Assembly: GCF_004298145.1 (NCBI RefSeq)
Contig: NZ_SCRH01000058.1
Location: 1 to 64,000, forward strand
Direction of reading: 5' to 3'
Source: Mycobacterium sp.
GTDB taxonomy: Bacteria; Actinomycetota; Actinomycetes; Mycobacteriales; Mycobacteriaceae
Length of the DNA stretch: 64,000 nucleotides
Shown here: positions 15,574-24,670 of the stretch, piece after piece
How positions within the stretch are numbered: the stretch's first letter is position 1
Layout of the letters: the number at the start of each line of letters is the position of its first letter
Translations under genes and position numbers: made by a program
Notes under the pieces: generated by a model
Told to the model about the DNA's origin: nothing
The model's input: the letters and a program-made list of their open reading frames with translations, nothing else
The model's database searches: none

Positions 15574-16644
15574 TTAGCGCTCGATCGCGGCTGGGACGGC
15601 ATCGTCGCGCCGGCCTTCCAGAGAGTCCAGGGCGTCGTCCGCGAGCGCCCGGCCGGTGGCGATCACCTCTACCGCACGGTGAAACTCGAGCGCCCGGCAC
15701 GTCGAGCGCGGAACCTCGATGAGCAGGTCGGGCGGGTAGACCGCCAGCGTATGGCGCGCCAGCGCCGCCTGCGCGATGTCGATCGTCCGGTTCATCACCT
15801 CGAAGCTGCCCAACTTGGGCACCCCGGACAGCACGCCGGGCAGCTCATCGGCGTCAGCATCGACCGCGGGCTGCGCCTCGTCGACACCGTCCGGCCAGTC
15901 GTCCGATTCGCCGGCGGGCCCGCCCAGTCTGCTCAGCACCGCCCGGGCGGTCGGCCGATCGAGCAGCGAGCGGGCCGCGGCCGTGTCGAGCAGTGCGGAG
16001 GTGCTGCGCACCATGCGGGTCAACCACTCGACGGTGGCTCCCGGCTCCGCTTCGCGGTGGGTGATCGCCTCACTGCCGGACAGGCTCACCGCGACGGTCA
16101 GGTCGGCGTTGACGGCCGAGAGCGGGGCCATCGGCAGCGGATCGAGGATGCCGCCGTCGGCGAGTAGCCGCCCGTCGACCGCGTGCGGCGCGATCACACC
16201 CGGGATGGCGATCGACGCGCGGATCGCCTCGTCGAGGGGGCCGCGCTGAAACCAGACCGACTTGCCCGCCAACAGGTCGGTCGCCACCGCGGTATAGGGG
16301 ATCCGCAGTTCTTCGATCGCGACCGGACCCAGGATGTCGCGCACCGCGTCCAGGATCTTCCCGGCCCGCAGCACGCCGGCCGCGCTGATGGACGGGTCCA
16401 GCAGCCGCAGAATGGTGCGCTGGGTCAGCGACTTCGCCCACTCGGAGAATTCGTCGAGGCGTCCCGCCGCGTGCAGGCCGCCAACCAGCGCTCCCATCGA
16501 TGAGCCGGAGACGCCGACGACCTCATAGCCGCGTGCTCGCAGCGCCTCGATCACCCCGACGTGGGCGTAGCCGCGGGCGCCACCGCTGCCGAGCGCGAGT
16601 GCCACCCGAGTCGGTGCCGATCGGCGCGGAAGTTCGTCAGGCAC
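15574..16644 (-). CDS. Patatin-like phospholipase (Rv1063c orthologue)
   Basis: A 356-residue patatin-family hydrolase closer to the bacterial RssA/YlbK type: ALGSGGARGYAHVG (oxyanion loop, about 17-30), VSGSSMGALVGG with Ser49 in GxSxG, and LADGGILDPL with Asp163. The C-terminal 130 residues are a separate helical extension (LPGVLSGVPKLGSFEVMNRTID). It converges on the other patatin gene. It differs from that one in motif spacing and length, so they are not a recent tandem duplication. Confidence 0.88.
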   Translation of the reverse strand: MPDELPRRSAPTRVALALGSGGARGYAHVGVIEALRARGYEVVGVSGSSMGALVGGLHAAGRLDEFSEWAKSLTQRTILRLLDPSISAAGVLRAGKILDAVRDILGPVAIEELRIPYTAVATDLLAGKSVWFQRGPLDEAIRASIAIPGVIAPHAVDGRLLADGGILDPLPMAPLSAVNADLTVAVSLSGSEAITHREAEPGATVEWLTRMVRSTSALLDTAAARSLLDRPTARAVLSRLGGPAGESDDWPDGVDEAQPAVDADADELPGVLSGVPKLGSFEVMNRTIDIAQAALARHTLAVYPPDLLIEVPRSTCRALEFHRAVEVIATGRALADDALDSLEGRRDDAVPAAIER

Positions 16645-16746
16645 CCCACCATTTTGCGCGGCGGACCCCCGTTGCCGGGGCGCGCGGGGACTTTTTTAAG
16701 CCGTGATCACAATTACACCGCGGGACTGGTGTCCGCGCGCGGTGCG

Positions 16747-17226
16747 CTACCCGCACTCGTCGTTGGCGGCCGCCCGGGCGGCGACGATCACGGCCGCCTG
16801 CCGGGCCGGGGTCAGTGCCGGCCAGGGGGCGTTCCAGCTGCCCGCGGTGCCCGACGGCGACGCCTGAAGCATCGCCAGATACGGCTCGAGCAGCGACGCA
16901 CCGGTGTCGGGCTGGCCGTCCATCCACACTTTTGCGGCGTGACAGGCCTGGTAATACTCCTCCTCGGTCGACTGCGCCGGGACATCGACCCTGGTGGTCA
17001 CGCCGCCGGGGGAGAGCCCGATGGCGCCCGCCGGCGCCGAACCCGGGGTGCCACCGATGTCCGATCGCCGCGTCGAAGAGGAGGCCGGCACGCCGTGATC
17101 GGCGCCGTGCGAGCAGCCCGTGACGATCATCACCATCCCGGTCACGATGCCCACCGCGATGCCCACCGCAGGGACCGCGGCAACCACCGCGCCCCACCGC
17201 CGGGGTCGACCACCGCGCCAGCGCAC
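16747..17226 (-). CDS. lpqV: Lipoprotein LpqV
   Basis: About 159 residues with a basic N-terminus, a hydrophobic stretch (about 13-35) and the lipobox IVTGC with Cys38, the site of diacylglycerol attachment by Lgt. The mature part (TEEEYYQACHAAKVWMDGQP, ending AAVIVAARAAANDECG) matches LpqV of Mtb (Rv1064c) as I remember it, including the terminal Cys. The start is uncertain: I take the GTG giving VRWRGGRP, which supplies a complete signal peptide. An open frame extends further upstream without support. It is divergent from the dioxygenase-like gene. Confidence 0.82.
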   Translation of the reverse strand: MRWRGGRPRRWGAVVAAVPAVGIAVGIVTGMVMIVTGCSHGADHGVPASSSTRRSDIGGTPGSAPAGAIGLSPGGVTTRVDVPAQSTEEEYYQACHAAKVWMDGQPDTGASLLEPYLAMLQASPSGTAGSWNAPWPALTPARQAAVIVAARAAANDECG

Positions 17227-17341
17227 GGTCTCAATGTATGCAACACTGGCTGCCGTGATGGAGCGCTTCGGATTTTGCGAGTGTTGTCGGCCGTAACACG
17301 CCGCCGCCTGTCCGATCCTTTTCCGCTCTGGAGTTCCCCCC

Positions 17342-17968
17342 ATGTCTTTGTCCCTTGCCGGGGCTGCGCCCGTCACCACTGCGGCTACCGTGTCCGCCCC
17401 GCGCCCACGAACCCTGTCATCCCCGTCCGCGGGCCCGACCCGGCTGCGGGTGCCCGACCTGCTCCACGCCACCGACCAAGCGGCCGACGATGTGCTCAGC
17501 GGGCGCTGCGACCACCTGTTGCCCGAGGGCGGCATACCCGAGTCGCAGCGCTGGTTCACCCGCATCCACGGCGACGAGGAACTCGACATCTGGCTGATCA
17601 GCTGGGTGCCCGGCCATCCGACAGAGTTGCACGACCACGGCGGGTCGCTGGGCGCGTTGACAGTCGTATCCGGGTCACTCAGCGAATACCGTTGGGACGG
17701 TAGGGCTTTGCGGCGCCGTCGGCTCGACGCCGGCGATCAGGCCGGGTTCCCGCTGGGCTGGGTGCATGACGTGGTCTGGGCGCCCCGGCCCGTCACGGTG
17801 CCGGTCACGGGGTTGCCGAGCGCGAACGCCGCGCCGGCGCAACCGACCCTGAGCGTGCACGCTTACTCGCCGCCGCTGACCGCGATGTCGTATTACGACG
17901 TCACCGCTCGCCATACGTTGCGCCGGCAACGCACCGAACTGACCGACCAGCCGGAAGGATCGCCGTGA
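17342..17968 (+). CDS. Cysteine dioxygenase-like cupin protein (Rv1065 orthologue)
   Basis: A 208-residue cupin of the thiol dioxygenase superfamily: LHDHGGSLGAL gives His97 and His99 of the 3-His iron site, and GWVHDVVW supplies the third (His142). Such enzymes oxidise cysteine or related thiols to sulfinates. The first 35 residues are Pro/Ser-rich and probably disordered. GGAG lies upstream of the ATG. The stop overlaps the rhodanese start by four bases (GTGA), so oxidation and transfer of reduced sulfur are probably coupled. Confidence 0.86.
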   Translation: MSLSLAGAAPVTTAATVSAPRPRTLSSPSAGPTRLRVPDLLHATDQAADDVLSGRCDHLLPEGGIPESQRWFTRIHGDEELDIWLISWVPGHPTELHDHGGSLGALTVVSGSLSEYRWDGRALRRRRLDAGDQAGFPLGWVHDVVWAPRPVTVPVTGLPSANAAPAQPTLSVHAYSPPLTAMSYYDVTARHTLRRQRTELTDQPEGSP

Positions 17969-18396
17969 GCCGCATCGACGTCGTCTTGAGATCCGCCCGG
18001 CGCCGGTATCGGCGCCTGCCGGCCACCGAAGTGCCCGACGCGCTGCGGCGCGGCGCGGTGCTGGTCGACATCCGGCCCCGGGCCCAGCGGTTTCGCGAGG
18101 GCGAGGTGCCCGGTGCGCTGGTGATCGAACGCAACGTCCTGGAGTGGCGCTGCGACCCCACCAGCGAGGCCAAGCTGCCCGAGGCCGTCGGCGACGACGT
18201 CGAATGGGTGATCGTGTGTTCGGAGGGCTACACGTCGAGCCTGGCGGCGGCCGCGCTGCTGGACATCGGTTTGCACCGCGCCACCGATGTCGTCGGCGGC
18301 TATCACGCGTTGGCCGGCGCCGGCGTGCTCAGCCGACTGGCCGGCGGTTCGACCGACGCCGCGTTGGCGGACACGGGCGCCGGCGGGCGCCGCTAG
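17965..18396 (+). CDS. Rhodanese-like sulfurtransferase (Rv1066 orthologue)
   Basis: A 143-residue single rhodanese domain: VPDALRRGAVLVDIRPRAQRF (CH2A-type motif), the active-site loop VCSEGYTSSLAA with Cys85, and DVVGGYHALAGAG at the end. The six-residue loop CSEGYT is of the length used with thiosulfate or persulfide. The GTG start overlaps the upstream stop by four bases, so translation is coupled to the dioxygenase-like protein. In Mtb two PE_PGRS genes follow this gene; here the next gene is the Rv1069c orthologue. Confidence 0.88.
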   Translation: MSRIDVVLRSARRRYRRLPATEVPDALRRGAVLVDIRPRAQRFREGEVPGALVIERNVLEWRCDPTSEAKLPEAVGDDVEWVIVCSEGYTSSLAAAALLDIGLHRATDVVGGYHALAGAGVLSRLAGGSTDAALADTGAGGRR

Positions 18397-18406
18397 GTCG
18401 AAGTAG

Positions 18407-20179
18407 CTAGCCGTTGGAGTGCAGCAGCGGCCGCAGCCGGGCCGTCTTTTCCGGCGTCCACCCGGGCGGCGACAACACCGCCGCCCAGCCATCGGCGACG
18501 CCGGCGACGTAACGATGACCGTGCCCGTCGGGGACGTCCACCGCCACGGCCATGTCGGCCGACACCTGGAGGAATGTCACGACCGGAATCCAGCGCGTCT
18601 GGGGCAACACGTCATAGCCGCGCCGCTCCCGCAGCCAGTCGGGCTTGCTGAACACCAGGTCCGGAGTCCACCAGGCGATCGGATCGGAGGCGTGTTGCAG
18701 ATAGACCACCCGCGGGTGGTCCCACGGATCCTTGGGGCGCGCCAAGTTGCCCGCGCGGGCCACGAACCGGACGTTGCGGCCGTCGTCGTAGATCGGCAAC
18801 CACTCGGGGGACCCGGCATCGCGGGTCGACGTCAGATCGGTCCAGATGGTGTTTTGGAACGTCGGCCCGCTGAACAGGGCGCCGTCGGTACGGGCGAGCA
18901 CGTTGTTCAGGCTCATGAACGGCGCCTCGCCGCCGAACGAGCCCAAGCTTTCGCCGAATACGACCAGCTTGGGCCGTTGCCCCTCCGGCAGCTGGCGGAT
19001 CAGCCGGTCGACGGCCTCGAAGAGCGCCTGGCCGGCGTGCCGGGCGTTCTCCTTGTCCACCAGAAACGACAGCCAGCTCGGCAGGAACGAATACTGCATG
19101 GTGACGATCGCGGTGTCGCCGTTGTACATGTACTCGAGCGCGCTGGCCTCCGCCTCGTTGATCCAGCCGGTTCCGGTGGTGGTCGCGACGGCGACGACGG
19201 CGCGCCGCAGTCCACCGGTGCGCTGCAGCTCGCGCGCGGCGAGTTCGGCGGTCGCGGTGATGCCGTCCGCGGAGTTCAGCCCGGCGTAGGCCCGGATCGG
19301 CTCGATCGCCGGGGCGCCGTTGAACGTGCTCAGGTCGTCGACCTTGGGACCGCCTTCGATGAAGATGCGCCCTTGGTGGCCAAGGGATTCCCACGACACC
19401 AGCGACTCGGGGCCACCGGAGCGCAGCGGGGTCTTCGGCGGCGCGCTGTCGGGGTTCATCTCGTTGTTGGACGAGGCGAAGGTGTTGTTCATGGTGCGCA
19501 TCGCGGACTTCAGCACCACACCGTTGAGCACGGTCACGGTCAGGACCGCCAGTGTGACGACCACGATGGTTGCCGAGAGCCGAAACGGTACGAACCGGTC
19601 TACTTGATTGACCAGGAAGCGGACCAGCCAGCGGGTGAACTGGCCGATTTCGACCACGGTGAACAACACCACCAGCGACAAGACTCCCGAAAGCGGGTAG
19701 TCGTACCACTGCAAATGTGGCATGGCCATCAGGTCGCGCACGTCGTCCTGCCAGACGTGGAACCAGATCGCCATGAGCACCTGGCCGACCACGCCGATCG
19801 GGATCAGCACCTTCCACGCCCAGCGTGGCGGCGGCGGGCTGTCATCTTTTTCGCGCATGAAGCGCACCAACCAGACGGCAAAGACACCTAGTCCGTAGCC
19901 GATCGCGCCGGACAACCCGCTGACCAGCCCCTGGAACAACGGGCCGCGCGGCAGCAACGAGGGAGTCAACGAAAGCCAGATGAAGATCAGACCGACTGTG
20001 GTGCCGGTAAATGTGTAATGCCGTACCCACCAAGGCCTTTCGGTCCATGGCAGGGTGGGGGCCATCCGGCCCGCGCGGGATGCGGGTGCCGGCTGCGAAA
20101 CGGCGACCGCGGAGTCCCCGACGTCGTCCGCCGGTGTGTCGCCGGCGTCGATATGGGTCGCGGGACCCGGTTCGCTCAT
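18407..20179 (-). CDS. Membrane-anchored alpha/beta hydrolase family protein (Rv1069c orthologue)
   Basis: A 590-residue protein with a hydrophobic N-terminal half (membrane segments near 58-78, 82-106, 122-142, 163-180 and 202-224) and a cytosol- or wall-facing C-terminal domain of the Abhydrolase_9 type. The nucleophile elbow is VVFGESLGSFGG with Ser411. ARPKDPWDHPRVVYLQHASDPI lies in the acid/His region. The function is unknown; a lipase or esterase at the membrane is the usual guess. The stop lies 11 bases from the convergent rhodanese stop, and it is nine bases downstream of echA8 on the same strand, probably in one operon with echA9-echA8. Confidence 0.87.
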   Translation of the reverse strand: MSEPGPATHIDAGDTPADDVGDSAVAVSQPAPASRAGRMAPTLPWTERPWWVRHYTFTGTTVGLIFIWLSLTPSLLPRGPLFQGLVSGLSGAIGYGLGVFAVWLVRFMREKDDSPPPPRWAWKVLIPIGVVGQVLMAIWFHVWQDDVRDLMAMPHLQWYDYPLSGVLSLVVLFTVVEIGQFTRWLVRFLVNQVDRFVPFRLSATIVVVTLAVLTVTVLNGVVLKSAMRTMNNTFASSNNEMNPDSAPPKTPLRSGGPESLVSWESLGHQGRIFIEGGPKVDDLSTFNGAPAIEPIRAYAGLNSADGITATAELAARELQRTGGLRRAVVAVATTTGTGWINEAEASALEYMYNGDTAIVTMQYSFLPSWLSFLVDKENARHAGQALFEAVDRLIRQLPEGQRPKLVVFGESLGSFGGEAPFMSLNNVLARTDGALFSGPTFQNTIWTDLTSTRDAGSPEWLPIYDDGRNVRFVARAGNLARPKDPWDHPRVVYLQHASDPIAWWTPDLVFSKPDWLRERRGYDVLPQTRWIPVVTFLQVSADMAVAVDVPDGHGHRYVAGVADGWAAVLSPPGWTPEKTARLRPLLHSNG

Positions 20180-20188
20180 GGAAGCGTC

Positions 20189-20971
20189 CTAGCGGTGGGT
20201 GAAGTTCGGCGGGCGCTTCTGCACGAAGGCCGCCATCCCCTCGGACTGGTCCTCGGTCGCGAAAGTCGAGTGGAACAGCCGGCGTTCGTAGAGAAGTCCT
20301 TCGGCCAGGGTGGACTCGAACGCGCGGTTGACGGCCTCTTTGGCCATCCTGGCCGCCGACCGCGACATCTGCGAAATGGTGGTTGCGACGGCCTTGGCCT
20401 CGGTCAGCAGGTCGTCGGCGGGCACCACCCGCGAAACCAGGCCGCTGCGTTCGGCTTCGGCGGCGTCGATGGTGCGCCCGGTCAGGATGAGGTCCATCGC
20501 CTTGGCCTTGCCGATGGCGCGGGTCAGGCGCTGCGAGCCGCCCATGCCGGGCAGCACACCGAGTTTGATCTCGGGCTGGCCGAATTTCGCTGTGTCGGCG
20601 GCGATCAGCACGTCGCACATCATGGCCAGCTCGCAGCCCCCACCCAACGCGTGCCCGGCCACCGCGGCGATCGTCGGGGTGCGGATTTCGGCGAGTTTGC
20701 CCCAGGGAGCGAAGAAGTCGGCGCCGAAGGCGTCGGCGAACGTCAGCTCGGCCATCTCCTTGATGTCGGCGCCGGCGGCGAACGCCTTGGCCGAGCCGGT
20801 GATGACGATGGCCCCGATGCCGGGATCGTCATCGAGATCCGCTGCCGCACGGGTGACCTCGTTCATCACCTGAGTGTTCAGCGCGTTGAGCGCCTTCGGC
20901 CGGTTCAGGGTGATGGTGCCGACGCGCTCATCGCGATCGACGAGGATGGTCTCATATGGTGTGTCTGTCAT
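20189..20971 (-). CDS. echA8: Enoyl-CoA hydratase EchA8
   Basis: A 260-residue crotonase-fold hydratase adding water to trans-2-enoyl-CoA in fatty acid beta-oxidation. The oxyanion-hole residues are in FAAGADIKEM (about 64-73) and GHALGGGCELAM; the two catalytic glutamates are Glu114 and Glu134 (FGQPEIKLG). I use the ATG of MTDTPYETILV, behind AAGGTGG, rather than one three codons upstream. It starts 13 bases after the echA9 stop. It is the main essential-type hydratase of mycobacteria by similarity to Mtb Rv1070c. Confidence 0.94.
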   Translation of the reverse strand: MTDTPYETILVDRDERVGTITLNRPKALNALNTQVMNEVTRAAADLDDDPGIGAIVITGSAKAFAAGADIKEMAELTFADAFGADFFAPWGKLAEIRTPTIAAVAGHALGGGCELAMMCDVLIAADTAKFGQPEIKLGVLPGMGGSQRLTRAIGKAKAMDLILTGRTIDAAEAERSGLVSRVVPADDLLTEAKAVATTISQMSRSAARMAKEAVNRAFESTLAEGLLYERRLFHSTFATEDQSEGMAAFVQKRPPNFTHR

Positions 20972-20984
20972 TCGGGCCACCTTT

Positions 20985-22022
20985 CTAGAAACTCAAGTCG
21001 TCGTCGACCGGGGCGAAATACGCCTCGACATCGGCCGCCGTGACGGCGGCCAGCTGCGCCGGCGACCACTTCGGATTGCGATCTTTGTCGATCAGCTGCG
21101 CGCGGATGCCCTCCACCAGGTCGTGCGAGCGCAGCGACGCCGACGACACCCGATAGTCCTGAACGAGAACGTCTTTCAGCGTTTCCAATTTCGCCGCGCG
21201 GCGGACCGCCTCCAGGGTCACCGACAACGCGATGGGGGAGCGGGTGGCGATCAGGTCGGCGGCGTCGTTCGCCGGGCCCGCGTCGTGCCCGCGAAGGGCC
21301 GCAACGATGTCCCCGACCGTGTCGCCGGCGAAGCAGGCGTCGATCCAATTACGTTGCGCCGCAAGCTCGCTCGGTGGCGGTTCGACAGCATATTTGACGA
21401 GGGCGCTCGCTACGCCGTCGGCGACGATCGCCCGGCGAAACGCCTCGACGTCGTTGTGCGGCAGGTAGTGGTCGGCAAACCCCATGGCGATGGCGTCGGC
21501 GCCGGAAAACGGCGCTCCGGTCAGCGCGGCGTGCAGGCCCAGCCCGCCGGGCGCGCGGGAGAGCAGATAAACCCCGCCGACGTCGGGGATGAAGCCGATG
21601 CCGACCTCGGGCATGGCGATATTGGAGGTGTCGGTCACCACCCGCGTGTTCGCGTGCGCGCTGACGCCCACACCGCCACCCATCACGATGCCGTCCATCA
21701 CCGCGACGTACGGCTTGGGAAATTCGGCGATCTGGGCGTTGAGCAGATATTCGTCGCGCCAGAAGCGTCGCGCCTCGACCCCGTCCTTGCGCGCACTGTG
21801 GTAGATGGAGACCACGTCGCCGCCGGCGCACAGTCCGCGTTCACCGGCGCCGCAGAGCACCACCGCGCGCACCGCGTCGTCGACCGCCCAGCCGGTGAGG
21901 ACGGCGGTCAGGGCGTCCACCATCTGCTGATTCAGCGAGTTGATCGCCTTGGGGCGGTTGAGCGTGATCAAGCCGACGCTTCCGTCAACCTCGGTGAGAA
22001 CCTCGTCGGATCCGTCGGTCAC
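20985..22022 (-). CDS. echA9: 3-hydroxyisobutyryl-CoA hydrolase-type crotonase EchA9
   Basis: A 345-residue crotonase homologue of the HIBYL-CoA hydrolase group (valine breakdown), longer than hydratases and with their second Glu replaced. Key stretches are LCAGGDVVSIY (about 64-74), DGIVMGGGVGVSAH (110-123), and MPEVGIGFIPDVGG with Glu139 and Asp147, the catalytic pair in hydrolases of this type. The GTG start follows GGGAGG. It is first in the echA9-echA8-hydrolase run. Named by similarity to Mtb Rv1071c. Confidence 0.9.
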   Translation of the reverse strand: MTDGSDEVLTEVDGSVGLITLNRPKAINSLNQQMVDALTAVLTGWAVDDAVRAVVLCGAGERGLCAGGDVVSIYHSARKDGVEARRFWRDEYLLNAQIAEFPKPYVAVMDGIVMGGGVGVSAHANTRVVTDTSNIAMPEVGIGFIPDVGGVYLLSRAPGGLGLHAALTGAPFSGADAIAMGFADHYLPHNDVEAFRRAIVADGVASALVKYAVEPPPSELAAQRNWIDACFAGDTVGDIVAALRGHDAGPANDAADLIATRSPIALSVTLEAVRRAAKLETLKDVLVQDYRVSSASLRSHDLVEGIRAQLIDKDRNPKWSPAQLAAVTAADVEAYFAPVDDDLSF

Positions 22023-22249
22023 GCCCTAGCCTCCCTCGAGCCGGTCCAGCCTCGAGGAAGAAATCTAGATCGTCACGACCGGCGCGGTATGCGCGGGTAA
22101 GGGTTATCTTTAACGCGACGACAGCGGCTTGAGCCTTCAAAGGCTCCAGAACTCCACAAAATGCCCAGCTCCGCTGGGAACCAGGGTGGGCCGCTGATCG
22201 TTGAGATTGTGTTCGCACAGCTCGAAGCCAAATCAGAGAGGATCCGACG

Positions 22250-23101
22250 GTGCGGGAGACAAGCAACCCGGTATTTCGTTCGCTGCCTAAGCAGAGGGGC
22301 GGATACGCGCAATTCGGCACTGGCGCGCCCCCGATGCAGGGCTACCAAGCCGATCCCTATGCGGCTCCTTACCAGGCTCCGTACCAGGAGACCAGGGCTT
22401 CGCGTCCGCTGACCATCGACGACGTCGTCACCAAGACCGGCATCACGCTGGCCGTGCTGGCGGCCTCCGCCGTGGTCGCCTACTTCTTGGTGGTTTCCAA
22501 CCTCTCCCTCGCGATGCCGCTGACCATGATCGGGGCGTTCGGCGGCCTGGGTCTGGTGCTGGTCGCGACCTTCGGCCGCAAGCAGGACAGCCCGGCGATC
22601 GTGCTCAGCTACGCCGTTCTCGAGGGCCTGTTCCTGGGTGCCCTTTCGTTCGTCTTTGCCCACTTCTCGGTATCCAACGCCAACGCCGGGGTGCTGATCG
22701 GTGAGGCCGTGATGGGCACCTTCGGGGTGTTCTTCGGCATGTTGGTCGTCTACAAGACCGGCGCCATCCGAGTCACGCCCAAGTTCACCCGCATGGTGGT
22801 CGCCGCGCTGTTCGGCGTGCTGGCCCTGATGCTGGGGAACTTCGTGCTGGCCCTGTTCGGTGTCGGCGGCGGTGCCGGGCTGGGCCTGCGCAGCGGCGGC
22901 CCGCTGGCGATCATCTTCTCGCTGGTCTGCATCGGCATCGCGGCGTTCAGCTTCCTGATCGACTTCGACGCGGCCGACCAGATGGTGCGCGCCGGTGCGC
23001 CGGAGAAGGCGGCATGGGGGATCGCCCTGGGCCTGACCGTGACGCTGGTCTGGCTGTACATCGAGATCCTGCGCCTGCTCAGTTATCTACAGAACGATTA
23101 G
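22250..23101 (+). CDS. Bax inhibitor-1/YccA family membrane protein (Rv1072 orthologue)
   Basis: A 283-residue membrane protein with a 50-residue Tyr/Gln/Pro-rich cytosolic N-terminus and seven hydrophobic segments between about residues 62 and 280. FLIDFDAADQMVRAGAPEKAAW near the C-terminus carries the Asp pair used as a pH/calcium sensor in BI-1 proteins (YetJ-like). The likely role is a pH-sensitive calcium leak, though nothing is shown for mycobacteria. The start is a GTG (VRETSNPVFRSL). A strong intrinsic terminator follows directly. Confidence 0.88.
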   Translation: MRETSNPVFRSLPKQRGGYAQFGTGAPPMQGYQADPYAAPYQAPYQETRASRPLTIDDVVTKTGITLAVLAASAVVAYFLVVSNLSLAMPLTMIGAFGGLGLVLVATFGRKQDSPAIVLSYAVLEGLFLGALSFVFAHFSVSNANAGVLIGEAVMGTFGVFFGMLVVYKTGAIRVTPKFTRMVVAALFGVLALMLGNFVLALFGVGGGAGLGLRSGGPLAIIFSLVCIGIAAFSFLIDFDAADQMVRAGAPEKAAWGIALGLTVTLVWLYIEILRLLSYLQND

Positions 23102-23112
23102 TTCTGCCACAC

Positions 23113-23146
23113 AAAAACCGGCACGCCGAGAGGCGTGCCGGTTTTT
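23113..23146 (+). terminator. Intrinsic terminator after the BI-1 gene
   Basis: A perfect 15-pair inverted repeat, AAAAACCGGCACGCC-GAGA-GGCGTGCCGGTTTTT, 12 bases after the stop codon. It is GC-rich with a T run on either strand, so it can work in both directions. Confidence 0.9.
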
Positions 23147-23189
23147 CGTCGGCGAAAGTGCGGTGCGGCCGTCGAGCGTGGGCCGACGC

Positions 23190-23340
23190 CGCTGAGGGTG
23201 AGGGTGAAGCGGCCGGCGTTGAGTGTGAAGCAGCGGCGTTGAGTGTGAACTGACGGCGGGGCGGCCCGGCGTGTCGCCGCCCAGGTTTCACTCTCAAAGC
23301 CCGGGATTCACGCCCGCCGCCGAGGTTTCACGCTCGGTGG
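23190..23340. repeat. Cluster of GTGTGAA / TTCACRCTC short repeats
   Basis: GGCGTTGAGTGTGAA occurs twice 20 bases apart (23215-23229 and 23235-23249), preceded by GAGGGTGAGGGTGAAGCGG. These are followed by inverted relatives TTTCACTCTC, TTCACGCCC and TTTCACGCTC (23286-23336). The cluster fills the gap between the BI-1 terminator and the fadA3 stop. No coding sense is visible. Confidence 0.6.
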
Positions 23341-23359
23341 CGCTCGACGGCCGAACGCC

Positions 23360-24577
23360 TCAGCTCAGCCGCTCGATCACCATCGCCATGCCCTGCCCGC
23401 CGCCGACGCACATCGTTTCCAGACCAAACGTCTTGTCGTGCGTCTGCAGGTTGTTGAGCAACGTGGCGGCGATGCGGGCGCCGGTCATGCCGAAGGGGTG
23501 GCCGAGCGCGATCGCTCCACCGGATACGTTCAGCTTGTCCTCGTCGATGCCCAGCTCGCGGGCCGAGCCCAGCACCTGGACGGCGAACGCCTCGTTGATC
23601 TCGAACAGGTCGATGTCGCTGACGGACAGCTTGGCGCGTGCCAGCGCCTTCTTGGTCGCCTCGATCGGACCCAGGCCCATGATCTCCGGCGAAAGGCCGC
23701 TGACCCCGGTGGACACGATGCGGGCCAGCGGTGTCAGGCCGAGTTCCTTGGCCTTGGTGTCGCTGGTGATCACCACCGCGGCGGCGCCGTCGTTCAGCGG
23801 ACACGCGTTGCCCGCGGTCACGGTCCCGTTGGGCCGGAACACCGGCTTGAGCTGGCTGATCTTCTCATACGTGGTGCCGGGACGCGGGCCGTCGTCGGTG
23901 CTCACCGTGGTCCCGTCGGGCAGGGTCACCGGGGTGATCTCCCGCTCGAAGAACCCGCTCTTGATCGCTTCCTCGGCGCGGTTCTGGCTGCGCACCCCCC
24001 AGTGGTCCTGGTCTTCGCGGCTGATGCCGGTCAGCAGGGCAACGTTTTCGGCGGTCTGCCCCATCGCGATGTACACGTCGGGCAAACTCCCGTCGGCGCG
24101 GGGGTCGTGCCACTCGTCGGCGCCTTCGGCCGCGGCCGCGGAGCGCCGCTGCGCCTCATCGAACAGCGGGTTCTTGGTGTCCGGCCACGAGTCCGAGCTG
24201 CCCTTGGGGAAGCGGGACACGGTTTCCACGCCGGCCGAGATGAACGCGTCACCCTCGCCCGCCTTGATCGCGTGGAAGGCCATCCGCGAGGTCTGCAGCG
24301 ACGACGAGCAGTACCGGTTGACGGTGGTGCCGGGCAGGAAGTCGAAGCCGAGTTCGACGGCGACGACCCGACCCAGGTTGTACCCGGACTCCCCGGCCGG
24401 CTGGCCGCAGCCCAGCATCAGGTCGTCGATCTGGTGCGGGTTCAGGGCCGGCACCTTGTCGAGCGCCGCGCGCACGATCTGCACGGTCAGGTCGTCGGGG
24501 CGCATGCTGACCAGCGATCCCTTCATCGCGCGGCCGATCGGCGAGCGAGCAGTTGAGACAATGACGGCTTCCGGCAT
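23360..24577 (-). CDS. fadA3: Acetyl-CoA acetyltransferase (thiolase) FadA3
   Basis: A 405-residue thiolase catalysing the last step of beta-oxidation (3-ketoacyl-CoA plus CoA). The acylated Cys90 is in VNRYCSSSLQ, the His360 is in ALGHPFGMTG and the second Cys390 is in TMCVGGGQG; NEAFAVQ is also present. The length is normal. In Mtb Rv1073 lies between the BI-1 gene and fadA3; here only a repeat-containing gap does. It reads alone on the minus strand, with AGGGAA upstream of the ATG. Confidence 0.94.
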   Translation of the reverse strand: MPEAVIVSTARSPIGRAMKGSLVSMRPDDLTVQIVRAALDKVPALNPHQIDDLMLGCGQPAGESGYNLGRVVAVELGFDFLPGTTVNRYCSSSLQTSRMAFHAIKAGEGDAFISAGVETVSRFPKGSSDSWPDTKNPLFDEAQRRSAAAAEGADEWHDPRADGSLPDVYIAMGQTAENVALLTGISREDQDHWGVRSQNRAEEAIKSGFFEREITPVTLPDGTTVSTDDGPRPGTTYEKISQLKPVFRPNGTVTAGNACPLNDGAAAVVITSDTKAKELGLTPLARIVSTGVSGLSPEIMGLGPIEATKKALARAKLSVSDIDLFEINEAFAVQVLGSARELGIDEDKLNVSGGAIALGHPFGMTGARIAATLLNNLQTHDKTFGLETMCVGGGQGMAMVIERLS

Positions 24578-24670
24578 GGTTGTTCCCTTCAGATCCCTGC
24601 AGATCCCTCAGATGGGGCTGGCTCGCTTGGCCACCGGGTGATGGGTCCACCCCGACGGGCGAGAACAAAT

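Noticed and set aside
23161..23345. CRISPR array
   Set aside because: The repeat units are short, imperfect and in both orientations, without regular spacers or cas genes.
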